A stretch of DNA of 5,479 nt from an uncultured Gammaproteobacteria bacterium (lineage in GTDB: Bacteria; Pseudomonadota; Gammaproteobacteria; Pseudomonadales; UBA5518): the NCBI GenBank assembly GCA_903921135.1, contig CAIXOY010000599.1:1-5479 (forward strand), in the 5' to 3' direction. Below the pieces are notes generated by a model. That model was not told where the DNA came from, did not search any database, and saw only the letters and a list, made by a program, of their open reading frames with translations. The translations under genes were made by a program, and so were the position numbers. Positions within the stretch are counted from its first letter, which is position 1, and each line of letters begins with the position of its first letter. Of this stretch, positions 1-5,479 are shown in pieces.

Positions 1-255
1 AGCCTTCAATCCGGCGAAGTGCACAACGGCGTCGAATTGCTCGCTGGCCAGAACCCGGTCGAGCGCGTCTGCGTCACGAATGTCTGCGAGTTCGAAGCGC
101 ACTTCGCATCCGGTAATGCGCTTGACCCTCTCAATGGCTACCGATGAGCTGTTGATCAGGTTGTCCACTACGGTTACCGAGTGCCCCGAAGAGAGCAACT
201 CGACGCAGGTGTGCGAGCCAATGTAGCCGGCTCCGCCGGTAACAAGGATGTTCAT
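1..255 (-). CDS. galE: UDP-glucose 4-epimerase, N-terminal part (truncated by window edge)
   Basis: GalE interconverts UDP-glucose and UDP-galactose in the cytoplasm with tightly bound NAD+, serving the Leloir pathway and supplying galactose for surface polysaccharides. Only the first 85 residues are present, about a quarter of the usual roughly 340. Residues 1-30 form the first beta-alpha-beta unit of a Rossmann fold with the glycine-rich NAD motif TGGAGYIGSH (6-15). Next come the acidic residue and loop VVDNL (29-33), DIRD (58-61), and the segment VVHFAGLKA (77-85). The HFAGLKA block is characteristic of GalE and argues against dTDP-glucose dehydratases and other extended SDRs. The catalytic S-x(n)-YxxxK region lies beyond the window. 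The ATG at 253-255 is chosen because the Rossmann strand begins at residue 2, as in E. coli GalE; a GAGG lies 10 bases upstream. It follows uvrA on the same strand after 100 bases. The family call is firm; the physiological role is inferred. Confidence 0.93.
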   Translation of the reverse strand, partial: MNILVTGGAGYIGSHTCVELLSSGHSVTVVDNLINSSSVAIERVKRITGCEVRFELADIRDADALDRVLASEQFDAVVHFAGLKA

Positions 256-355
256 GTGGGCGAAGCCTCGACGAGCGGGAAAAGAGATCGGTTTCCAAAC
301 TGTAGATCAGCGACCCCAGCAGTTGCAGCATGCAGCGGTTGCCGTGGCGAGCACG
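256..355 (-). other. uvrA-galE intergenic gap
   Basis: These 100 bases separate the uvrA stop (356-358) from the galE start. I see no stable GC-rich hairpin followed by a T run on the minus strand, so there is no evidence for intrinsic termination after uvrA. A weak -10-like TACAGT occurs on the minus strand near 297-302, but without a convincing -35 partner. Whether galE has its own promoter or is read from uvrA cannot be decided by eye. A 66-codon open frame lies across 131-331 on the minus strand; it overlaps galE out of frame and resembles no protein I know. Confidence 0.5.
266..269 (-). promoter_or_regulatory. Probable ribosome binding site of galE
   Basis: On the minus strand a GAGG lies 10 bases before the galE ATG (253-255). 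The spacing is at the long end of the usual range, but it is the only purine-rich match nearby and it fits the start indicated by the Rossmann fold. Confidence 0.45.
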
Positions 356-3205
356 CTACGCGTCCGCTGCAGCCTCATTCACCGAGCCCAGCAGCGGTGC
401 CAGAAAACGCCCGGTGTGCGAAGAGGTTGATGCTGCGACTTGCTCGGGCGTGCCCTCAGCCACCACTGTGCCCCCGCCGTCGCCACCCTCCGGACCAAGG
501 TCGATCACCCAATCCGCCGTTTTGATGACATCCAGGTTGTGCTCTATCACCACCACCGTGTTGCCGTGATCGCGCAGGCGGTGAAGGACATTGAGGAGTT
601 GCTGCACGTCGTGGAAATGCAGGCCTGTGGTGGGCTCGTCCAGAATGTAGAGCGTGTTCCCCGAGTCCCGCTTCGAGAGTTCGCGCGAGAGTTTCACGCG
701 CTGCGCCTCGCCGCCGGACAGGGTGGTCGCGGCCTGGCCTATACGCACATAGGACAGCCCCACCTCGGCAAGCGTCTCGAGCTTGCGCGCAATCACTGGC
801 ACCGCATGGAAAAACCCCAAGGCCTCTTCCACCGTCATCTCCAGAACGTCGTGGATCGACTTGCCCTTGAAACGGATATCGAGAGTCTCCCGGTTGTACC
901 GTTGCCCCTTGCATATGTCGCAGGGCACGTAGACGTCCGGCAGGAAGTGCATCTCGACGCGCGTTACGCCGTCGCCCTGGCAGGCCTCGCAGCGCCCGCC
1001 CTTCACATTGAAGCTGAAACGCCCCGGGCCGTAGCCGCGCGAGCGCGCTTCAGGGGTTCCGGCGAAAAGTTCGCGTAGCGGTGTGAACAGGCCGGTGTAC
1101 GTTGCCGGATTGGAGCGCGGCGTCCTGCCGATGGGGCTCTGGTCGATGTCGATGCAGCGATCGAAGTGCTCGAGTCCGTCGATACCGGCGCAGGTCGCGA
1201 CCTCCAGCGTCGTGGCGCCGTTCAGGCGTGTTGCCGCCATCGGGTAAAGGGTGTTGTTAACCAGCGTCGACTTGCCCGAACCGGATACGCCCGTGACGCA
1301 GGTGAACAAGCCCACGGGAATCGAGACGTCCACGCCTTTCAGGTTATTGCCCTGTGCACCCCGGATATGGATCAGTCGGCGTGCATCTGCAGGGGTGCGG
1401 AGCATCGGAACGGGGATGCGCTGGCGTCCGGACAGATACGCACCCGTCAGCGAGCGCGGCTCCGCGAGGATATCGTCCAGAGTTCCTTCCGCCACCACTT
1501 CTCCGCCATGCGAGCCGGCGCCAGGCCCGATATCGATCAGGTGATCCGCCAGCCGGATGGCTTCCTCGTCGTGCTCCACCACGATCACGGAGTTACCGAT
1601 GTCGCGCAGGTGGGTGAGGGTGGCCAGCAGGCGTGCGTTATCGCGCTGGTGAAGGCCGATAGAGGGTTCGTCCAGGATGTACATCACCCCGACAAGCCCC
1701 GCACCAATCTGGCTCGCGAGCCGGATGCGTTGGGCTTCGCCGCCCGAGAGCGTGTCGGCGCTGCGATCCAGCGTCAGGTACTCGAGGCCTACGTTCACCA
1801 GAAAGCCGAGTCTCTCGCGGAGTTCCTTCAGGATCTTGTCGGCGATCTTGCCCTTGCGCCCATCCAGTGCGAGCGTCGAGAAATAGCGGTGAGCTTGTGT
1901 CACCGGCAGCGCGGACAACTCGGGCAGCGTCCGGTCATCGACGAACACGTGGCGTGCATCGGCGCGCAGACGGCTGCCGCCGCAGTCGGCGCAGCGGCGT
2001 GATCCTATGTAACGTGAGAGTTCCTCGCGCACGCTGTCTGACTCGGTCTCCTTGTAGCGCCGTTCGAGGTTGTTCATCACGCCCTCGAAGCGCTGGCGTC
2101 GCTCGATGACATCTCCCCGCTCGTTTGCGTATCGCACCGGAATGTTCTCGTCTCCGGTACCACGCAGGATCAGATCCCGCTGATGCGTCTCGAGGGTCTC
2201 GAAGGGTGTGTCGAGGCTGAAGCCGTAGTGCGTTGCCACTGCCGCGAGCAGTTGGAAGTAGTACATGTTGCGTCGGTCCCAGCCGCGAATCGCGCCCTGC
2301 GCGATGCTCGACTCCGGGTGCTCCACCACCCGCGCCACGTCAAAGAACTGCTGCACACCCAGGCCGTCGCAGCCAGGGCAGGCGCCCGCGGGGTTGTTGA
2401 ACGAGAAGAGCCGCGGTTCGAGCGCCGGGATGCTGTGCCCGCATTCCGGGCAGGCATAGCGCGCAGAGAAAACCTGCTCCTGCGCATCACCTTCCATCGT
2501 CGCGATCACGGCAAGTCCCTCTGCGAGCCGCAGCGCGGTCTCGAAGGACTCCGCCAGTCGCAACCCCAGATCCGGCCGCACCTTGAAGCGGTCCACGACC
2601 ACCTCGATGTCGTGCTTCTTCGCCTTGTCGAGCGGCGGGCAATCGTCGATCTCGTAGACCCGGCCATCGATGCGAACGCGAACGAAGCCGCTGCCGCGCA
2701 ACTGCTCGAGCATCTGGTGGTGCTCTCCCTTGCGAGCACGTATCACGGGGGCAAGCAGCATCAGCCGCTCACCCTCTGGCATGGCAAGCACCGCATCCAC
2801 CATCTGGCTCACCGTCTGCGCAGTCAGCGGGTGGTTGTGTTGCGGGCAACGCGGCTCGCCGGCACGCGCGAAAAGAAGGCGCAGGTAGTCGTGGATTTCG
2901 GTGATCGTGCCCACGGTGGAGCGGGGGTTGTGCGAGGTGGATTTCTGCTCGATCGAGATGGCAGGAGAGAGGCCTTCGATGTGATCCACATCAGGTTTCT
3001 CCATGACCGAGAGGAACTGCCGCGCATACGTGGACAGCGACTCGACATAACGGCGCTGGCCTTCCGCATAGAGCGTGTCAAAGGCGAGCGAGGACTTGCC
3101 GGACCCCGAAAGCCCGGTGATCACGACGAGCCGGTTCCTCGGGATGTCGAGGTCGATGTTCTTCAGGTTGTGCGTACGCGCGCCGCGTAACTGGATGCTG
3201 TCCAT
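356..3205 (-). CDS. uvrA: UvrA, excinuclease ABC subunit A (DNA damage sensor ATPase)
   Basis: UvrA dimers scan DNA with UvrB, detect helix-distorting lesions and load UvrB, which recruits UvrC for dual incision in nucleotide excision repair. The product is complete at 949 residues (E. coli: 940) and matches that protein closely from end to end. It has two ABC ATPase modules. Module I has Walker A GLSGSGKSS (31-39), a zinc site C252/C255/C276/C279, ABC signature LSGGE (486-490), Walker B ILDE (510-513) and H-loop His545. Module II has Walker A GVSGSGKST (639-647), a zinc finger C739/C742/C762/C765 of the DNA-binding region, signature LSGGE (829-833), Walker B ILDE (854-857) and H-loop His889. 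All key residues are intact. The start is ATG 3203-3205, giving MDSIQLRGARTHNLKN, which aligns with the family N-terminus. The frame is open 61 codons further, to 3388, but that stretch overlaps manB and is unlike UvrA. The Shine-Dalgarno is weak (GGA six bases upstream). Divergent from manB. Confidence 0.98.
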   Translation of the reverse strand: MDSIQLRGARTHNLKNIDLDIPRNRLVVITGLSGSGKSSLAFDTLYAEGQRRYVESLSTYARQFLSVMEKPDVDHIEGLSPAISIEQKSTSHNPRSTVGTITEIHDYLRLLFARAGEPRCPQHNHPLTAQTVSQMVDAVLAMPEGERLMLLAPVIRARKGEHHQMLEQLRGSGFVRVRIDGRVYEIDDCPPLDKAKKHDIEVVVDRFKVRPDLGLRLAESFETALRLAEGLAVIATMEGDAQEQVFSARYACPECGHSIPALEPRLFSFNNPAGACPGCDGLGVQQFFDVARVVEHPESSIAQGAIRGWDRRNMYYFQLLAAVATHYGFSLDTPFETLETHQRDLILRGTGDENIPVRYANERGDVIERRQRFEGVMNNLERRYKETESDSVREELSRYIGSRRCADCGGSRLRADARHVFVDDRTLPELSALPVTQAHRYFSTLALDGRKGKIADKILKELRERLGFLVNVGLEYLTLDRSADTLSGGEAQRIRLASQIGAGLVGVMYILDEPSIGLHQRDNARLLATLTHLRDIGNSVIVVEHDEEAIRLADHLIDIGPGAGSHGGEVVAEGTLDDILAEPRSLTGAYLSGRQRIPVPMLRTPADARRLIHIRGAQGNNLKGVDVSIPVGLFTCVTGVSGSGKSTLVNNTLYPMAATRLNGATTLEVATCAGIDGLEHFDRCIDIDQSPIGRTPRSNPATYTGLFTPLRELFAGTPEARSRGYGPGRFSFNVKGGRCEACQGDGVTRVEMHFLPDVYVPCDICKGQRYNRETLDIRFKGKSIHDVLEMTVEEALGFFHAVPVIARKLETLAEVGLSYVRIGQAATTLSGGEAQRVKLSRELSKRDSGNTLYILDEPTTGLHFHDVQQLLNVLHRLRDHGNTVVVIEHNLDVIKTADWVIDLGPEGGDGGGTVVAEGTPEQVAASTSSHTGRFLAPLLGSVNEAAADA

Positions 3206-3237
3206 GGACGATCCGGAGTGTTCAGGCAAAGCAGCCG

Positions 3238-3243
3238 AGTATA
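3238..3243 (-). promoter_or_regulatory. Candidate -10 element of the uvrA promoter
   Basis: The minus strand reads TATACT here, five of six matches to the sigma70 -10 consensus. It would place the transcription start near 3231, giving a 5' leader of about 26 bases before the uvrA ATG. No good -35 hexamer lies 16-18 bases upstream (that stretch is GC-rich), and there is no TGn extension. If real, the promoter is weak or needs an activator. No LexA-type operator overlaps it. Confidence 0.45.
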
Positions 3244-3301
3244 CGCGCCGACCTGTGGAAAGCGCGCCGTCGGCTCGCGCACTCTGCCCTTTCCCGTCTG
3301 C

Positions 3302-3330
3302 ATGACAAGCGCAAACGGCCTGCCTATAGT
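3302..3330 (+). promoter_or_regulatory. Sigma70-type promoter of manB-MFS transcription unit
   Basis: A -35 element ATGACA (3302-3307, five of six matches to TTGACA) is followed by a 17-base spacer and a -10 element TATAGT (3325-3330, five of six matches to TATAAT). This is near-consensus geometry in an otherwise GC-rich gap and faces manB. It predicts a transcription start around 3337-3339 and a leader of roughly 28 bases that contains the manB ribosome binding site. It also excludes the in-frame TTG at 3330-3332 as the manB start, because that codon would lie upstream of the transcript. Confidence 0.75.
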
Positions 3331-3353
3331 TGGCCGCCATCCACGCGCATCCA

Positions 3354-3358
3354 AAGGA
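3354..3358 (+). promoter_or_regulatory. Ribosome binding site fixing the manB start
   Basis: AAGGA sits seven bases before ATG 3366-3368, an optimal Shine-Dalgarno spacing. It supports this ATG over the upstream in-frame TTG at 3330, which has no such site and overlaps the promoter. Confidence 0.8.
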
Positions 3359-3365
3359 ACACACG

Positions 3366-4721
3366 ATGGGCGAACTTCGCTGCTTCAAGGCCTATGACGT
3401 CCGCGGCCGCATCCCTGACGAACTCAATGCCGATATCGCCCGACGCATCGGTCGCGCCTATGCCGAGGTGGTCAAACCCCGCACGGTGGTCGTGGGCCAC
3501 GACATACGCCTCAGCAGCCGCGAGATCTGCGACGCGCTCACCGAGGGCCTTCTCGAATCCGGTGTCGATGTGCTCGACATCGGCCAGTGCGGCACCGAGG
3601 AAATCTATTTCGCCACCTTCGACATGGGCGTGGACGGCGGCATTGCCGTCACTGCGAGCCACAACCCGAAGGACTACAACGGCATGAAGTTCGTGCGCGA
3701 AGGTTCGCGACCGATCAGCAGCGACACAGGCCTGCTCGATATCAAGCGCCTTGCCGAGGAAAACCGCTTCTCGCCGGCTGCGACGCGCGGCAGCCTGAAA
3801 ACAGCAGAGTCACGCAGCCGTTATGTGCAGCACCTGTTGGGCTACGTCGATATCCCCGCGCTCAAACCCTTGCGCATTGTGGTGAACGCGGGCAACGGCG
3901 GGGCAGGGGTCGCACTCGATGCCCTGGCAGAGCACCTTCCCTTCGAGTTCGTGCGTGTCCATCACGAACCGGATGGCCATTTCCCGAACGGCGTTCCCAA
4001 TCCCTTGCTCGAGGAAAACCGCGCCCCTACCCGCGATGCCGTCCTCGCCCACAAGGCCGATATCGGTGTTGCCTGGGACGGCGATTTCGACCGCTGCTTC
4101 CTGTTTGACGAGCGTGGCAATTTCATCGAGGGCTATTACATCGTCGGGCTGCTCGCGGAAGCTTTCCTGAAGAAGAGCCCCGGTGAGCGCATCGTTCATG
4201 ACCCGCGCCTTACCTGGAACACGATCGATATCGTCGACTCCCTCGGTGGCACCGCCGTCCAGACGAAAACCGGTCACGCCTTCATAAAAGAGCGTATGCG
4301 CTTCGAGAACGCCATTTATGGCGGAGAGATGAGCGCACACCATTACTTCCGCGACTTCGCCTACTGCGACAGCGGCATGATCCCATGGCTGTTGGTGGCA
4401 GGCTTGGTCAGTGCCAGCGGCAAACCGCTCTCGGCGTTGATCGAGGCGCGCGAAGCGGCCTTCCCCTGCAGCGGCGAGATCAACTCCCGTGTGGCGGATC
4501 CGAGCGCCCTCATTGCGGAAGTCGAGCGCATCTATGGCGCCCATTCGCTCGGCAAGGATCTCACCGACGGCCTCAGCATGTCCTTCGACCAGTGGCGCTT
4601 CAATATCCGCATGTCCAACACCGAGCCCGTCGTCCGGCTGAACGTGGAGTCCCGCGGTGATCGTGCACTCATGGAGGCCAAGCGCGATGAACTCCTCGCC
4701 ATCGTCGCGCGATTTTCCTGA
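3366..4721 (+). CDS. manB: Phosphomannomutase, ManB/CpsG type
   Basis: The enzyme converts mannose-6-phosphate to mannose-1-phosphate in the cytoplasm, the step before GDP-mannose formation; products feed O-antigen, capsule or exopolysaccharide and GDP-fucose-type sugars. The 451-residue protein is full length for the alpha-D-phosphohexomutase family (E. coli CpsG: 456) and matches it in all four domains. The start CFKAYDVRG (6-14) is typical. The phosphoserine loop TASHNP (96-101) puts the catalytic serine at Ser98. The Mg2+-binding loop is DGDFDR (238-243), the sugar-specificity loop GEMSAHH (320-326), and the C-terminal phosphate-binding loop RMSNTEP (415-421). Blocks such as GTEEIYFATF (76-85) and KTGHAFIKERM (301-311) favour ManB/CpsG over the AlgC-type phosphomannomutase/phosphoglucomutase, though some phosphoglucomutase activity cannot be excluded. 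It heads a two-gene unit with the MFS gene and is divergent from uvrA. No mannose-1-phosphate guanylyltransferase gene is in view. Confidence 0.95.
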   Translation: MGELRCFKAYDVRGRIPDELNADIARRIGRAYAEVVKPRTVVVGHDIRLSSREICDALTEGLLESGVDVLDIGQCGTEEIYFATFDMGVDGGIAVTASHNPKDYNGMKFVREGSRPISSDTGLLDIKRLAEENRFSPAATRGSLKTAESRSRYVQHLLGYVDIPALKPLRIVVNAGNGGAGVALDALAEHLPFEFVRVHHEPDGHFPNGVPNPLLEENRAPTRDAVLAHKADIGVAWDGDFDRCFLFDERGNFIEGYYIVGLLAEAFLKKSPGERIVHDPRLTWNTIDIVDSLGGTAVQTKTGHAFIKERMRFENAIYGGEMSAHHYFRDFAYCDSGMIPWLLVAGLVSASGKPLSALIEAREAAFPCSGEINSRVADPSALIAEVERIYGAHSLGKDLTDGLSMSFDQWRFNIRMSNTEPVVRLNVESRGDRALMEAKRDELLAIVARFS

Positions 4722-4724
4722 GGG
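4720..4724 (+). promoter_or_regulatory. Ribosome binding site of the MFS gene overlapping the manB stop
   Basis: GAGGG begins inside the manB TGA stop (4719-4721) and ends six bases before the TTG at 4731. Its position supports the non-ATG start and suggests that ribosomes finishing manB help start the transporter gene. Confidence 0.6.
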
Positions 4725-4730
4725 CGCGTC

Positions 4731-5479
4731 TTGAGTTCCACCGGTTTTTCCCCGATCGAGACGCGCGCAATAGGCTCGCTTGCCACGCTGTATCTGGTGC
4801 GCATGCTCGGGCTGTTCATGCTGTTGCCCGTGATGTCGGTTTACGCACGCGATTTCCCCGAGGCTTCGCCGTTCCTGATCGGTCTCTCCCTCGGCATCTA
4901 CGGGCTCGCGCAAGCCTGCCTGCAGTTGCCGCTGGGAATGCTCTCGGATCGCGTGGGGCGCAAGCCCGTGGTGATCGGCAGCCAGCTCGTGTTTCTGGTG
5001 GGCAGCCTGGTGGCGGCTTTCGCGGGGAGCATCTGGGGCATCATCCTCGGGCGTGCCTTGCAGGGCGCCGGTGCAGTGGCGAGCACCCTGATGGCCTTGC
5101 TGGCCGATGTCACACGCGAAGAAAACCGCAGCAAGGCGATGGCGAGCGTGGGTGCGAGTATCGGCGTCTCCTTTGCCCTCTCGCTGGTGCTCGGCCCTGT
5201 CGTGACCGGATGGGCGGGTCTGAAGGGTCTGTTCCTCACCATTGCTGCGCTGGCTGCGCTGGGACTCGCGCTCGCGATGTGGGTGGTGCCGTACCCGGCG
5301 GTCTCTGCGCGCAAACCCGGAGCGCCGTCGAGGAAGGTGCTGCGAGAGGTCATGCGCGATCCCCAACTGCTCCGGCTGGATGCCGGTGTGCTGGTGCTGC
5401 ACTTCATTCTGACGGCCTCGTTCATGGCCGTGCCGAGGGTGCTGGCGGACGATCTCGGCATTCCGCGGGAATCCCACGG
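4731..5479 (+). CDS. MFS transporter, YajR-like, N-terminal part (runs off right edge)
   Basis: This is an inner-membrane major facilitator superfamily protein, probably a proton-driven exporter of unknown substrate. 249 codons are visible, about 55-60% of a usual 12-helix protein. Hydrophobic segments near residues 14-36, 46-68, 79-97, 101-124, 137-158 and 166-186 form the first six-helix bundle; a charged loop (about 193-212) precedes helix seven (about 216-236). Motif A is GMLSDRVGRK (69-78) between helices two and three. A motif-B-like LGRALQGAGA (106-115) is in helix four, and a motif-C antiporter signature with GPVVTG (155-160) is in helix five. The text closely resembles E. coli YajR (RMLGLFMLLPV, IWGIILGRALQG). 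The TTG start gives 23 residues before RMLG, nearly the same as YajR; ATG 4803 would remove half of helix one. The gene lies nine bases after manB, in the same frame. The C-terminal half, where YajR has a soluble YAM domain, is not visible. Confidence 0.9.
   Translation, partial: MSSTGFSPIETRAIGSLATLYLVRMLGLFMLLPVMSVYARDFPEASPFLIGLSLGIYGLAQACLQLPLGMLSDRVGRKPVVIGSQLVFLVGSLVAAFAGSIWGIILGRALQGAGAVASTLMALLADVTREENRSKAMASVGASIGVSFALSLVLGPVVTGWAGLKGLFLTIAALAALGLALAMWVVPYPAVSARKPGAPSRKVLREVMRDPQLLRLDAGVLVLHFILTASFMAVPRVLADDLGIPRESH

Noticed and set aside
305..345. Repeated GTTGC and GCAGCATGCAGC-like text after the uvrA stop, considered as a terminator
   Set aside because: The repeats are direct rather than inverted apart from a six-base GCATGC palindrome, and no T run follows on the minus strand, so no terminator hairpin is supported.
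440..3190. Open frames of 212, 278 and 335 codons antisense to uvrA (440-1078, 1166-2002, 2183-3190)
   Set aside because: All lie inside uvrA on the opposite strand, share one compositional style and match no family I know. They are explained by codon bias of uvrA.
3330..3365. Upstream TTG start adding 12 residues to manB
   Set aside because: The TTG overlaps the -10 element, so it would not be in the transcript. ATG 3366 has AAGGA seven bases upstream, and its protein start aligns with CpsG.
3206..3388. 61-codon N-terminal extension of the uvrA frame
   Set aside because: It overlaps the manB start and its promoter, lacks resemblance to any UvrA N-terminus, and would place the start upstream of the candidate uvrA -10. 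UvrA normally begins directly with the MDxIxxRGARxHNLK segment found at 3205.
3810..5477. 555-codon open frame antisense to manB and the MFS gene
   Set aside because: It runs opposite two well-recognised genes and is rich in His, Gln, Arg and Glu without a recognisable domain. This is the usual mirror of GC-rich third positions in real codons.
1..5479. Undescribed defence, mobile or RNA system
   Set aside because: Nearly every base belongs to four conserved housekeeping or transport genes or to short gaps between them. No repeats, inverted ends, tRNA, structured leader or compositional break was seen.

Overview
This window is a stretch of ordinary chromosome from a GC-rich proteobacterium, most likely a gammaproteobacterium. 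UvrA, the phosphomannomutase and the MFS protein all resemble the Escherichia coli and Pseudomonas family members over long stretches. Pseudomonads also have a divergent uvrA / MFS transporter / ssb arrangement close to the one seen here. The species cannot be named from the sequence alone.

Layout from left to right. Positions 1-255 (minus strand) hold the first 85 codons of a UDP-glucose 4-epimerase gene (galE), cut by the window edge. A 100-base gap follows (256-355), with no clear terminator. Positions 356-3205 (minus strand) hold a complete uvrA, the DNA-damage recognition ATPase of nucleotide excision repair. A 160-base divergent intergenic region (3206-3365) carries a good sigma70-type promoter reading right and a weaker -10 element reading left. 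Positions 3366-4721 (plus strand) hold a complete phosphomannomutase of the ManB/CpsG type. Nine bases later, a YajR-like MFS transporter starts with TTG and runs off the right end (4731-5479).

How the genes relate. galE and manB both act in nucleotide-sugar metabolism: UDP-galactose supply, and mannose-1-phosphate for GDP-mannose. They would feed lipopolysaccharide or exopolysaccharide synthesis, and they sit on either side of the repair gene uvrA. manB and the MFS gene look co-transcribed and translationally coupled, because the likely Shine-Dalgarno sequence of the second overlaps the stop of the first. uvrA and galE lie on the same strand 100 bases apart and could be partly co-transcribed.

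No RNA gene, mobile element, CRISPR array or repeat family was seen, and I found no sign of an undescribed system. The points worth a second look are the manB gene sitting between uvrA and the MFS gene, the absence of a CTG-N10-CAG LexA box upstream of uvrA, and the in-frame, coupled manB/MFS junction.
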